Assembly: GCF_963664915.1 (NCBI RefSeq)
Contig: NZ_OY761810.1
Coordinates: 510,661-574,660, forward strand
Origin: an uncultured Caproiciproducens sp.
GTDB taxonomy: Bacteria; Bacillota; Clostridia; Oscillospirales; Acutalibacteraceae
DNA: 64,000 nt
Direction: 5' to 3'
The first letter of the stretch is position 1; every line of letters starts with the position of its first letter. This document shows, piece by piece, positions 1 to 8,249 of the stretch. The notes below the pieces were generated by a model. The model worked only from the letters and a program-made list of their open reading frames with translations. It was not told the DNA's origin and did not search any database. The position numbers and the translations under genes are program-made.

Positions 1-1
1 G

Positions 2-193
2 ATGGCACGCAAAAATCAGGGTATGAAGCAAAAAGAGCTGTTGGCTCAGCTTCAGGTTAACGGTGTTGATATGAACGCCTCCGGCTTATCTAAATTGGAA
101 GGTCAAATCCGCTATGTAACAGACTTTGAACTTTCCGCTTTAGCTAATATTTTAAACGTTTCAGTTGACTGGCTTTTGGGCAGAGAAAAATAA
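2..193 (+). CDS. Cro/C1-type helix-turn-helix regulator, 5' truncated by window edge
   Basis: The 63 visible residues are the body of a Cro/C1 helix-turn-helix domain: the recognition region carries KQKELLAQL and the C-terminus reads ILNVSVDWLLGREK, the usual end of the HTH_3 fold in small phage-like or regulatory proteins. In this family a short stretch (RIKLARKN...) normally precedes the first visible residue, and the frame is open to the window edge, so the ATG at base 2 is probably an internal Met and the true start lies outside. It would act as a DNA-binding repressor or accessory regulator; its target is not visible. A terminator hairpin follows the stop codon, so it is not cotranscribed with the next gene. 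Confidence 0.75.
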   Translation: MARKNQGMKQKELLAQLQVNGVDMNASGLSKLEGQIRYVTDFELSALANILNVSVDWLLGREK

Positions 194-221
194 TTGCAGA
201 TGAACGACTGGGCAGGTTGAG

Positions 222-254
222 GCGCTTCGCATTTTGCGGGGCGCTCTTTTTCTA
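222..254 (+). terminator. Intrinsic terminator after the HTH gene
   Basis: A 10-bp stem (222-231 with 235-244, two G-U pairs) with a 3-base loop is followed by a T-rich tail at 245-251. It ends transcription of the truncated HTH gene before the ytvI-like gene. Confidence 0.7.
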
Positions 255-332
255 CTTTCTTTTTTTATCAGAGTAGAATATAATGATCATATATTACTAT
301 TTTAGACAGCAAATGGCAAGGAGGATATTATT

Positions 333-1466
333 TTGTTTAACAGGCAACAGCTCACTCGGTTAAAGCCGCTGCTGGTTTTTTTTGTGGGGTTCACTCTGAT
401 TTTTTATTTTTTCGCACTTACGTTAAAATACACGTTTCCGTTCCTGGCGGGATTTCTGCTTGCACTGATTATGCAGCCGGTCATCCGTCAGCTGAAAAAA
501 CGATTGAATTTTAAATCATCGGCTGCCGCGGCACTTTCAACACTCATGGTCTTCATTGTGGTGTTCGGCCTCCTATTTCTTCTTGGTTACTGGCTTATTT
601 ACGAAATTAACAATCTGCTGAACAACATAACAACAGATGTCGGAACCCTTACCACGCCAATCAACAGTTTAATCAGCATGACGGGCGAATACATCAACAA
701 AATCAATTCAAAATACATTCAGCAAAATCAGCAGCAGATACTGAATATTGCCCAGTCCGGCGCAGGAATTGTAAAAACAATTCTTGGCAGCGTTCTTACT
801 TTTTTAACGTCGCTGCCCGCAATATTCACCATGTTTATCGTAATGGTTTTATCAACATACTTTTTTTCAAAGGATATGACTGCAATCAAAGCCCATATCA
901 TGTCGCTGTTTTCCCAGACCAGCGTATTGAATATCCGCTCTGTCTCGCTTCATGGAAAAAATATGAGCGGTAGGTATATCGGCTCTTATTTATTGATTTA
1001 TTTTATTACTTTTGTTGAAACGCTGATCGTTTTTTTCGCTCTGGGTGTTCCGTATCCGCTTGTACTGAGCATTGTAACCGGTTTTGCGGACATTCTGCCC
1101 GTGCTCGGCCCGGGAACCATCTACATTCCGCTGGCGTTTTTTTACCTGCTGAGCGGTAACTTTTTTAAGGCGGGCGCACTTTTGGTCTGCTGGCTGCTGA
1201 TTACGTCCATCCGTCAGATCATTGAGCCGAAGTTGATTTCAGCGTCGATCAATATCCATCCGCTGACCATGCTGGCGGCGATTTATTTCGCGCTGGTCGC
1301 TCAAAATTTTTTAATTTTAATTTATTGCTCCGCCCTTCTGATTCTTTATAAAATATTGACGCAGATCGGCGTCCTCCCCACTCTGTTTGAAGAAAAAAAT
1401 ACCGAAGTTAGCGTCTCCCCCCAGTCGGAAAATCGCACTGAAAATCTGCCGATCAAAAAAATATGA
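333..1466 (+). CDS. ytvI: AI-2E/YtvI-family multi-pass membrane protein
   Basis: A 377-residue polytopic membrane protein of the AI-2E transporter/PerM superfamily. Hydrophobic segments run from residue 13 to about 70, a long amphipathic soluble stretch follows (about 85-150), and another cluster of segments fills 155-345, with the family-typical GFADILPVLGPG motif in the C-terminal half. Size and layout fit the sporulation branch called YtvI, which is an inference because the whole superfamily shares this architecture. The start is TTG at 333, chosen because AAGGAGG (318-324) sits 8 bases upstream. The gene stands alone between a terminator and the promoter of the GntR operon. Its substrate is unknown. 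Confidence 0.75.
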   Translation: MFNRQQLTRLKPLLVFFVGFTLIFYFFALTLKYTFPFLAGFLLALIMQPVIRQLKKRLNFKSSAAAALSTLMVFIVVFGLLFLLGYWLIYEINNLLNNITTDVGTLTTPINSLISMTGEYINKINSKYIQQNQQQILNIAQSGAGIVKTILGSVLTFLTSLPAIFTMFIVMVLSTYFFSKDMTAIKAHIMSLFSQTSVLNIRSVSLHGKNMSGRYIGSYLLIYFITFVETLIVFFALGVPYPLVLSIVTGFADILPVLGPGTIYIPLAFFYLLSGNFFKAGALLVCWLLITSIRQIIEPKLISASINIHPLTMLAAIYFALVAQNFLILIYCSALLILYKILTQIGVLPTLFEEKNTEVSVSPQSENRTENLPIKKI

Positions 1467-1552
1467 CTTTTCTAAACCCGTAAGCCGTTCCTGCGTGACT
1501 TCTGGATTCGTCTCACATAAGGGCGCCATTGTTTTCATTTTTGTAATAATTA

Positions 1553-1581
1553 TTGACTTGTCGCATATTGAATGATATAGT
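1553..1581 (+). promoter_or_regulatory. Sigma-A promoter of the GntR-ABC operon
   Basis: TTGACT (1553-1558), a 17-base spacer and TATAGT (1576-1581), about 50 bases upstream of the regulator start. This is close to the sigma-A consensus. Confidence 0.8.
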
Positions 1582-1585
1582 CTAA

Positions 1586-1608
1586 CTGTACTAATCGAAA
1601 TAATACAG
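1586..1608 (+). promoter_or_regulatory. Candidate GntR operator
   Basis: An interrupted inverted repeat, CTGTACTA (1586-1593) and TAATACAG (1601-1608), lies immediately downstream of the -10 box, where a repressor would block transcription. YtrA-type GntR regulators usually repress their own ABC operon, so autoregulation here is a reasonable inference; no binding data exist. Confidence 0.45.
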
Positions 1609-1631
1609 AAAATACGGAAGAGGTGAGATTG

Positions 1632-2003
1632 GTGTTCACACTGGATTACAAAAGCCGACTGCCGATTTACGAGCAGCTTTACAAAAACATCCGGCGCATG
1701 GCTGCCATCGGCGCGGTCGAACAGCAGGAACCGTTGCCGAGCGTGCGGTCGCTGGCGCTAGAACTGGGTGTGAATCCGAATACGGTGCAAAAAGCCTATC
1801 AGATGCTTGAACATGACGGCATCATCTGTTCGGTTCCCGGGAAAGGTTCTTTCCTGTCCGGAGATCTTTCAGCAATCTCGCAGCAGCGCGAAATCACATT
1901 TGAAAAACTGGATGAGGCAATTCTGGCCGCAGCGGATCTTGGAATTACAAAGAACCAAATCATCGTAAGGGTAAATAATATTATGGGCGGAAGAGGTGAA
2001 TAA
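1632..2003 (+). CDS. GntR-family transcriptional regulator, YtrA subfamily
   Basis: A 123-residue regulator made almost only of the winged helix-turn-helix of GntR proteins (YKSRLPIYEQLYKNIRR, then PLPSVRSLALELGVNPNTVQKAYQMLE), with a short C-terminal helix in place of a large effector domain. That layout defines the YtrA subfamily, which normally represses a neighbouring ABC transporter in response to cell-envelope antibiotics or related stress. The GTG at 1632 is preferred, 6 bases after GAGGTG; TTG at 1629 is possible, and the GTG at 1623 lies inside the ribosome binding site. The stop is 3 bases before the ATP-binding protein, so the two are cotranscribed. The inducer is unknown. Confidence 0.88.
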   Translation: MFTLDYKSRLPIYEQLYKNIRRMAAIGAVEQQEPLPSVRSLALELGVNPNTVQKAYQMLEHDGIICSVPGKGSFLSGDLSAISQQREITFEKLDEAILAAADLGITKNQIIVRVNNIMGGRGE

Positions 2004-2006
2004 GCG

Positions 2007-2906
2007 ATGATAGAAGCGAAAAAGTTAACTAAAAAATTCGGAACGACCACCGCGCTGGATGAAATTTCTTTTTCAGTCGGCTCCAGTTCGGTGTTTGGTT
2101 TGGTCGGCTCAAACGGTGCGGGAAAATCAACGTTTTTGCGCACACTTGCGGGTATTTACAAGCCGGACGGCGGCGACGTTCTTTTAGACGGCGTCGCGCC
2201 GTTTGAAAACTCGGATGTAAAATCAAACATATTTTTCATATCGGACTATCCGTACTTTCTGCCGCAGGCCACTTTACAGGAAATGGCAGCTTTTCTTGCG
2301 CGCATTTATTCGAACTGGAGCCAGAAGCGGTTTGACGAACTTTGCGCGCTATTCCCGATTGACAATAAAAGTAAAATACTGAATATGTCAAAGGGAATGC
2401 AGCGGCAGGCGGCAATTATCTGTGCGCTTGCAACCCAGCCGAGCTGCCTGTTGCTCGATGAAGTTTTTGACGGGCTCGACCCTGTGATGCGTCAGCTTTT
2501 AAAACGCATTGTTTCCGGCGAAGTCGCCCAGCGCGGCATTACCGTTGTAGTCGCCTCCCACAATCTGCGGGAGCTTGAGGATTTTTGCGATCACGTAGGA
2601 CTTTTCCACAAGGGCGGTGTCATTTTTGAACGCGACCTCGACGAACTGAAACTCGGGATCAACAAAGTACAGGCTGTATTTAAACCCATGCCGGAAATAA
2701 GCGCGTTTTCACCTCTTGATATCATCAAAACCGAAATGCACGGCTCCCTGATAAATTTAGTGGTGCGCGGCTCAAAGGAAGAAATTTTGGCCAGGATTAA
2801 CGAACTGAACCCTGTTTTTGCAGAGGTTCTGCCGCTGACGCTTGAGGAAGTATTTATCAGTGAAATGGAGGTGGCCGGTTATGACCTCGACAACATCCTT
2901 AACTAG
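2007..2906 (+). CDS. ABC transporter ATP-binding protein (YtrB-like)
   Basis: A 299-residue nucleotide-binding subunit. Walker A is GSNGAGKST (about residue 35), the signature is the degenerate LNMSKGMQRQ (about 128-137) in place of LSGGQ, Walker B is CLLLDEVFDGLDP, and the H-loop is ASHNLREL. Weakly conserved signature motifs of this kind are common in the YtrB/BcrA-type exporters controlled by GntR regulators. It powers the membrane subunit encoded directly downstream, whose start codon lies inside this gene (26-base overlap), so translation is probably coupled. The substrate cannot be read from sequence. Confidence 0.9.
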   Translation: MIEAKKLTKKFGTTTALDEISFSVGSSSVFGLVGSNGAGKSTFLRTLAGIYKPDGGDVLLDGVAPFENSDVKSNIFFISDYPYFLPQATLQEMAAFLARIYSNWSQKRFDELCALFPIDNKSKILNMSKGMQRQAAIICALATQPSCLLLDEVFDGLDPVMRQLLKRIVSGEVAQRGITVVVASHNLRELEDFCDHVGLFHKGGVIFERDLDELKLGINKVQAVFKPMPEISAFSPLDIIKTEMHGSLINLVVRGSKEEILARINELNPVFAEVLPLTLEEVFISEMEVAGYDLDNILN

Positions 2907-4734
2907 AAGAAAAAAGGAATTAAAGGAAACATATCTGTGGTCGCTGAAGAAGAACCGGGGCATGATGGCGCTGTTGGCGCTTCTTCTGTTCATGGCTCTG
3001 CCAATGGTTTTAATGACAATAATGGCAAATGCACAAAACAACACCACCGAAATTTATACAACCGATATGTGGACGCAAACTTATATGCAGGGTTTCTGGG
3101 CATTAGTTTCCATACTGGCCATTCCGATTATTCTGATTTTTGTAGTGGTCATAGCCGTTTCCCTATTCAGCTTTATGCACCAGAAACGCAGTGTGGATTT
3201 ATTCCATGCGCTACCGATCGGCCGCACTCCCATGCTTTTGGGCCGTCTGCTTGCGGGCCTGACCGCGCTTCTCGTGCCTGTTCTGCTGAACTTTGCCATC
3301 GTTGCCATCGTTGGTGTGTCCTATCCTGTGGATATGACAAGCTGCGGGGCGGCCATTATTACTTTATTGCTGTGGCTCATGCTGATCAGCACTGCGGCGC
3401 TGTTACTCTGTGCGTTCATGGCTGTCTGCACAGGTACAACCGTTGATATGGTCCTCTCTCTTTTAGGGGTCAATGCTGCATATCCTCTCCTGATCTTTCT
3501 GAGCGACCATTTCGCGAAACTGCTTCTGCCCGGACTGGTTACCGACCTAAAACCGGATTCCATCATCTTGAGCGCAATCGCTCCGTTTGCGGCCGCTTTC
3601 ATGCCGTTCCTGGGAAGCGAAAGCCTTTATTCGGGCAGCAGTCAACCCGTCAGCGCCGGATTCTTTATCTGGTGGATTGTATTTACATTCCTTCTTTTGG
3701 CGGGTACGGTTTTTCTCTACAAACGACGTAAAAGCGAATGTGCGGAAAGCAGCTTCGCTTTTCCCATTCCGAAAAACGTTATCCGCTTTATGATTACCGC
3801 TGTGGTCGGACTGGGATTTGGCCTTCTGCTGCAAAGTTCCAGCGGGAATTCCGCGAACTTTTTTATCGGGCTTGTTTCCGGCTCCCTTGCCGCCCATATC
3901 GTTGTTGAAGCAATTTATTCCCGCGGATTTAAACAGCTGAAAAAAAGCTTCGCCGGCTATGGTGTTTTTGCAGCCGTGTTTTTGATCGCCTACGCTGTTT
4001 TGGCAACGGGCGGCTTTGGCTACGACACCCGAATTCCCAATGCCGCGGACGTAACCAGCGTCAGCATTGACGGCGACTCCTATGACGGAAGCAACATCAT
4101 TTACGACGAGCATAACAATCGGCTTGCCAGGATCACACCGACGCTGACTGACAGCAAAAATATTGAGCAGGTAATTGATGTGCACAAAAAGATCGTTGAG
4201 GAAAAGAAGCATTACTATCCCTACAGTATGCAAAACATTAGAGGCATAACCTACGCCCTCAGCTATCATTTGAAAAACGGAAGTGTTGTGAAAAGATCTT
4301 ATACCGTTCCTTATCAGAATACGAAAGACGGTGGTTACACCTCCGTCTTCAGCGGGATTACCGAACTGAAGGAGTACCGTGAAAGCGGCAATCTTCTATT
4401 CTATGTGGAACCGGAGTACATTAAAAGCGTTGACGTTGGGAAGGGAAACAACAGTGAAAGCCTGACCGTTGCGCCCGATTTAAATGCAAAAACGAGTCTG
4501 CTTGACGCGCTGCAACAGGATTACCTCAGCGGCAAAATTGACCCTGACAAGAGCGAAGCTATGGCATACATTACCATCGAATACAAACACCCTCTTGAAC
4601 TAAAGGATGGGAAGCTAAAAACTTACCTTGGGAATTACAGCGGAAAAATCGATCTTGGCTCAAGGCAATACGTACTGCCTGCCAGTGGCAGCCAAACAGC
4701 TGCGCTTATAAAAGAGCTTGGATGGGGCGACTAA
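2881..4734 (+). CDS. ABC transporter permease, large
   Basis: A 617-residue membrane subunit. About six hydrophobic segments fill the first 250 residues, a few more lie at about 300-385, and a soluble C-terminal part of roughly 230 residues (starting near FGYDTRIPNAADV) would face outside. It partners the ATP-binding protein upstream. The ATG at 2881 (MTSTTSLTRRKK) is chosen because GGAGG lies just before it; an in-frame start at 2842 would have no site and would overlap the upstream gene more. A large extracytoplasmic domain is typical of envelope-stress ABC systems such as YtrCD or BceB, so a sensing or detoxification role is inferred rather than shown. Confidence 0.82.
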   Translation: MTSTTSLTRRKKELKETYLWSLKKNRGMMALLALLLFMALPMVLMTIMANAQNNTTEIYTTDMWTQTYMQGFWALVSILAIPIILIFVVVIAVSLFSFMHQKRSVDLFHALPIGRTPMLLGRLLAGLTALLVPVLLNFAIVAIVGVSYPVDMTSCGAAIITLLLWLMLISTAALLLCAFMAVCTGTTVDMVLSLLGVNAAYPLLIFLSDHFAKLLLPGLVTDLKPDSIILSAIAPFAAAFMPFLGSESLYSGSSQPVSAGFFIWWIVFTFLLLAGTVFLYKRRKSECAESSFAFPIPKNVIRFMITAVVGLGFGLLLQSSSGNSANFFIGLVSGSLAAHIVVEAIYSRGFKQLKKSFAGYGVFAAVFLIAYAVLATGGFGYDTRIPNAADVTSVSIDGDSYDGSNIIYDEHNNRLARITPTLTDSKNIEQVIDVHKKIVEEKKHYYPYSMQNIRGITYALSYHLKNGSVVKRSYTVPYQNTKDGGYTSVFSGITELKEYRESGNLLFYVEPEYIKSVDVGKGNNSESLTVAPDLNAKTSLLDALQQDYLSGKIDPDKSEAMAYITIEYKHPLELKDGKLKTYLGNYSGKIDLGSRQYVLPASGSQTAALIKELGWGD

Positions 4735-4765
4735 GCTTTTAACACAAATACAGCATATAAAAATG

Positions 4766-4796
4766 GGCGGCTGACCATCCATCAGCCGCCTCATTT
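4766..4796 (+). terminator. Terminator after the GntR-ABC operon
   Basis: A perfect 9-bp stem (4766-4774 with 4782-4790) and a 7-base loop, followed by a modest TCATTT tail. Confidence 0.6.
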
Positions 4797-4852
4797 AAAT
4801 ATCATGGAATTATGATACTCATCTTTTATTTTAACGATTACGTGACACTCTA

Positions 4853-5680
4853 ATGAAGAACCGGACAAGCGTTACGCGTCAATGTGCATATCGAACCGCA
4901 CAATGTCGACAAACCAGAAATCTCAAAACGCTTTGGGAGGAAACAGATATTTCAAATACTGAGAAAAATACAGATTACAAAAATAGAAGAAAAACCGTCA
5001 GCATCGTTTCCGCTGCGGTTCTGCTCGCTTTATTTGCGGCGGCTACCGTCATGCTATGGAATCCGATGATCCATACCATCCAAAATCCGGAGCAGTTTCG
5101 CACATGGGTGAATCTGCACGGCGTTATGGGCAGATTCGTTTTTATCGGCATGATGGCCCTACAGATCGTATTTGCCGTGATTCCCGGCGAACCGATGGAA
5201 CTCGGCGCAGGATACGCTTTCGGTACTCTGGAAGGCACGGTACTGTGTCTTGTTGGAGCAGTCGTGGGGTCATCCATTATTTTTCTGTTCACAAAGCTGC
5301 TCGGCATAAAAATGGTGGAGGCGTTTGTAAACCCGGAAAAAATACGCTCTCTGAAGTTCATGAAATACAGCAAAAACCTGAATGCAATCGTATTTTTTGC
5401 CTTTTTGATCCCGGGAACCCCAAAAGACATCCTGACGTATTTTATCGGCCTCACGTCCATGAAGCTGAAAACATTTTTGATTCTGACCAGCATCGCGCGG
5501 ATTCCCTCTGTGATTACCTCTACGATTACCGGTAACGCTCTGGGGATACAGGACTATAAAAATGCCGCCATTGTCTACTCTATTACAGCGGCCGTCAGCC
5601 TGATCGGCGCTGTTGTCTACCGCAGAGTTTCCAAACATTACAAAAAAGAAAATGGTGAGAATACTGCCAATAATGAGTAA
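4853..5680 (+). CDS. TVP38/TMEM64 (VTT-domain) membrane protein
   Basis: A 275-residue SNARE-associated/VTT-domain protein as drawn from ATG 4853. The diagnostic parts are GEPMELGAGYAFGTLEG in the first half and PGTPKDILTYFIGL in the second, with membrane segments before, between and after them. Members of the DedA/TVP38 superfamily are linked to lipid or envelope homeostasis, but the exact activity is not established. The start is uncertain: ATG 4853 has no ribosome binding site, while a good GGGAGG (4935-4940) stands 8 bases before an in-frame ATT codon at 4949. The first 32 residues are therefore doubtful. A strong bidirectional hairpin follows the stop. Confidence 0.75.
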   Translation: MKNRTSVTRQCAYRTAQCRQTRNLKTLWEETDISNTEKNTDYKNRRKTVSIVSAAVLLALFAAATVMLWNPMIHTIQNPEQFRTWVNLHGVMGRFVFIGMMALQIVFAVIPGEPMELGAGYAFGTLEGTVLCLVGAVVGSSIIFLFTKLLGIKMVEAFVNPEKIRSLKFMKYSKNLNAIVFFAFLIPGTPKDILTYFIGLTSMKLKTFLILTSIARIPSVITSTITGNALGIQDYKNAAIVYSITAAVSLIGAVVYRRVSKHYKKENGENTANNE

Positions 5681-5691
5681 CACGTTCCTCC

Positions 5692-5738
5692 AAAAAGGGA
5701 CTGTCACAAAACTTTCGTTTTGCGACAGTCCCTTTTTT
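5692..5738. terminator. Bidirectional terminator, GGGACTGTC-type hairpin
   Basis: A 21-bp stem with one mismatch (5692-5712 with 5717-5737) around a 4-base loop, with A and T runs at its two ends so it can work for both converging genes. Its arm, AAAAAGGGACTGTCACAAAA, is closely related to the termini of the element at 10837-11000. Confidence 0.85.
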
Positions 5739-5743
5739 TCTGT

Positions 5744-6937
5744 TTACTGTTTTATGTTGGATACGATTACTTTTGCATATACCTTCATTGCCGCTAAATC
5801 TTCTTCTGTCGGCATAAAGAGAACTCTGAAGCCGTCCCCAATGAACTTGAATTTCAAGTGCTCCAGCCGGGATTTCATCATTGGAACGGCTTCGCCGCTC
5901 CAGCCATAGGCGCCAAACGCTCCAACCGGTTTTTGCTTTGTGTTGATCGCATCAACGCTGGCAAGCATGTCCCAGATGATTTTGGGTGCATCGCGATTGA
6001 TTGTGCAGGAACCGATCATTAAAGCATCCGCTTCATTAACAAGTTCCGCTACTTTATCAAACGGCGTAAAGACGACGTCTACAAGCTTTGCGTCAAGCAT
6101 CTCGTCTTTTTGCAGTTCATGGAAGGCTGCTTCCGCAAGTTTCGCGGTACAGCCATATGCAGAGGCATAAAGGATACCCACAACTTTCTTTTTATGGACG
6201 ACAGGGGTACTCCATTCGCGATAAAGATCCCTGCATTTCCGAATGCTGCTGGTCAGGCAGGGGCCGTGGCTTGGGCAGATCATTTCGATATCCAAGTCCT
6301 TGATCTTATCCAGTCCTGCCAGTACATAAGGTTTGAAAGGTCCGAAAATACACTTATAATAATATTCAAACTGCTCACTGTACTTGTCCGGATAATGGAC
6401 AGTCGTGTCAAGCATAGTAGGCTCGCAGTAATGCGTGCCTAGAAAATCACAGGTAAACACAGTTTTTGTCGACTCCATGTAAACAAACATAGAATCTGGC
6501 CAGTGAAGAAGAGGCGCTATAATAAATTCAAGTTCTTCCCCGCCAATGCCAAGTTTGTCCCCTTGCTTTACGGTGACGCACTTGAAATTTTGATTTGTAA
6601 TGGCGGAAAGATACATCTTTGCCGCCACTGTGCAGTAAATTGTGATGTTCGGATTCATTTCCAGCAGTTTCCCAACGCTGCCCGAATGATCCGGCTCAGT
6701 GTGGTTCATAATCAAGTAATCAATTTTGGAAACATTAATGACACTTTGAATGTTACTCAGATATTCGTCAAAATACGGTGCATGTACCGTGTCGATTAAA
6801 ACATTCTTTTCACCGGTAATAAGATACGCGTTATAACTGGTGCCATAACGTGACTCCATTATGATGTCAAAGACACGAAGCGCCGGATTCAGTACGCCAA
6901 CTGAATATACATTGCTTTTCAGTTTGATTGCGCTCAT
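5744..6937 (-). CDS. fprA: A-type flavoprotein (flavodiiron protein), FprA family
   Basis: A 397-residue flavodiiron protein: an N-terminal metallo-beta-lactamase-like diiron domain and a C-terminal flavodoxin domain. Diiron ligands are visible in NHTEPDHSG (H-x-E-x-D-H) and later in the CDFLGTH and CPSHGP segments; the FMN-binding loop starts at YASAYGCTAKLA (about residue 258). Such enzymes reduce O2 to water (and in some cases NO), protecting anaerobes. They usually take electrons from rubredoxin, and a rubredoxin gene lies 28 bases upstream on the same strand, so the two form a natural redox pair read from the promoter at 7154-7182. Confidence 0.95.
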   Translation of the reverse strand: MSAIKLKSNVYSVGVLNPALRVFDIIMESRYGTSYNAYLITGEKNVLIDTVHAPYFDEYLSNIQSVINVSKIDYLIMNHTEPDHSGSVGKLLEMNPNITIYCTVAAKMYLSAITNQNFKCVTVKQGDKLGIGGEELEFIIAPLLHWPDSMFVYMESTKTVFTCDFLGTHYCEPTMLDTTVHYPDKYSEQFEYYYKCIFGPFKPYVLAGLDKIKDLDIEMICPSHGPCLTSSIRKCRDLYREWSTPVVHKKKVVGILYASAYGCTAKLAEAAFHELQKDEMLDAKLVDVVFTPFDKVAELVNEADALMIGSCTINRDAPKIIWDMLASVDAINTKQKPVGAFGAYGWSGEAVPMMKSRLEHLKFKFIGDGFRVLFMPTEEDLAAMKVYAKVIVSNIKQ

Positions 6938-6965
6938 TCTAATGACTTTCTCCCTTTTTTAAACG

Positions 6966-7121
6966 TTATTCCGCAGAAAACATATCCTTGCCAACACCGC
7001 ACATCGGGCAGGTCCAGCTGTCCGGCAGATCCTCAAATTTTGTTCCGGGTGCGATGCCATTGTCCGGATCGCCTATTGCCGGGTCATATACATAGCCGCA
7101 TGCGTTGCAAACATACTTCAT
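6966..7121 (-). CDS. Rubredoxin
   Basis: A 51-residue rubredoxin starting [19 protein letters not shown] and ending in a CPMCG motif. The two CxxCG pairs (CNACG and CPMCG) bind one iron in a FeS4 centre, and the length is standard. It would pass electrons to the flavodiiron protein directly downstream in the same transcript. It starts at ATG 7121 behind AAAGGAG and is well separated from other genes. Confidence 0.96.
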   Translation of the reverse strand: MKYVCNACGYVYDPAIGDPDNGIAPGTKFEDLPDSWTCPMCGVGKDMFSAE

Positions 7122-7153
7122 AATAATCTACTCCTTTGGTTGAATTTGTCATT

Positions 7154-7182
7154 AGTATAAATTAGTACAATCAGTTTGTCAA
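7154..7182 (-). promoter_or_regulatory. Promoter of the rubredoxin-fprA operon
   Basis: On the minus strand TTGACA (7182-7177), a 17-base spacer and TATACT (7159-7154). The -35 overlaps the 3' end of the DUF6514 gene. The spacer and -10 contain a direct repeat ATTAGTA (plus strand, 7151-7157 and 7161-7167), which could be a regulator site; that part is speculative. Confidence 0.8.
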
Positions 7183-7424
7183 CCGGAATTATTCGCGAAT
7201 TGAATGTCCTCGATTATCTCACTTAAGTTTGTCGGAAAGACCGAACCTTTTTGCAGCAGTTGCGCCACATCCATCACCGTCCCCAGGTCGTGTGACACCA
7301 CTTGATCTGCTTTTTCTACACGGGTCGCGGTGATCTCCACCCCGAACCCTGTGCTGCGGCTGCCGAAGACATAGTATTTCAGGCTGCTGCCGCACAACTC
7401 AATATTCCCTACACATTTTCTCAT
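7179..7424 (-). CDS. DUF6514-family small protein
   Basis: An 81-residue protein starting MRKCVGNIELCGSSLKYY with the phrase YYVFGSRSTGFGVEIT, which resembles the small uncharacterised clostridial family DUF6514. The start at 7424 follows AAGGAGG at a good distance; the longer frame to 7457 has no site. No signal peptide or membrane segment is seen. The C-terminal half looks like a helix pair. Function is unknown. Its stop codon overlaps the -35 box of the rubredoxin promoter, so the two transcription units are tightly packed. Confidence 0.7.
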   Translation of the reverse strand: MRKCVGNIELCGSSLKYYVFGSRSTGFGVEITATRVEKADQVVSHDLGTVMDVAQLLQKGSVFPTNLSEIIEDIQFANNSG

Positions 7425-7580
7425 TTTTCCCCTCCTTCTTGTGTGAATTATAACCACAAACTATTGCTATCATAATTCAAATCTAGTGGATATACAAGAT
7501 GGAAAAAGCTATTTCCATATAAAAATTATAATTACGCAATATGGCAGACTTTTTTTACCTTTACGGGCATATCTTGTATG

Positions 7581-8102
7581 TTAAATTTTGAATAAATTTT
7601 CGGTCTTTTTAAATAAATAAAAAATAAAAGCGGCGCATAATACACCCAGTATTGCGCCTGTAAGAATATCCGACGGGTAATGCACAAACAGAAAAACACG
7701 CGAAAAAGCAATCAAAAGAGCCAAAAACAGAGCAGGAAAACCAAATCTCTTATCTGCCTTTCGCAAAATGAACGCTGCCGCAAAGGCTGAAGCGGCGTGA
7801 CCTGAAGGGAAGGAGTATCCACCCGGCGCAGCAATGAGGAGCTTGTGCCCCGGAAAGGCAGCAAAAGGGCGCGGCCTTACAATGATCTGTTTCAGAATGA
7901 CTTCTCCCACTATATGCGTCAGCATGAGCGCAGCCAGAAGCATTACCCCATACATGCGGTATTTTTTTGTACAAACAAGACAAATACCGATCAGGATCCA
8001 GATAAATCCATTATTGCCCAGCATAGTGATAAGAGGAAAGATAAAATCGGTGAAACCATTGTGAAAATGGTTCTGAATATAGTATAAAATCAAAATATCC
8101 AT
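7581..8102 (-). CDS. PAP2-family phosphatase, undecaprenyl-diphosphatase-like
   Basis: A 173-residue membrane phosphatase with all three PAP2 signature motifs: KQIIVRPRP (K-x6-RP), PSGHA, and SRVFLFVHYPSD (SR-x5-H-x3-D). Five or six membrane segments surround them. The family removes phosphate from lipid pyrophosphates; the short, single-domain type in Firmicutes is often a BcrC-like undecaprenyl-diphosphate phosphatase recycling the cell-wall carrier, but phosphatidylglycerol phosphate is also possible. The gene is divergent from the P-type ATPase and appears monocistronic. Confidence 0.9.
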   Translation of the reverse strand: MDILILYYIQNHFHNGFTDFIFPLITMLGNNGFIWILIGICLVCTKKYRMYGVMLLAALMLTHIVGEVILKQIIVRPRPFAAFPGHKLLIAAPGGYSFPSGHAASAFAAAFILRKADKRFGFPALFLALLIAFSRVFLFVHYPSDILTGAILGVLCAAFIFYLFKKTENLFKI

Positions 8103-8249
8103 GATTCATCTTCTTTCACTTCTCCCCTTCGTCGGGGAGTCGATTAATCCATTTTTCTCCTGATTTTGTTAAATGGCTATAGTTGGACTGTTATACCATA
8201 TTTTAACAGGACCGCGAATATACTTAAACAAAACAGGGGGTTGATAATA

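Noticed and set aside
2-193. Prophage edge
   Set aside because: A Cro/C1 protein alone is not evidence of a phage; no integrase, att site or phage gene is visible.
4853-4948. A separate leader peptide before the TVP38 gene
   Set aside because: The stretch is in frame with the downstream gene with no stop codon, so it is either its N-terminus or untranslated.
8166-8249. Earlier start for the P-type ATPase
   Set aside because: No ribosome binding site, and the extra 28 residues are not like the family N-terminus.
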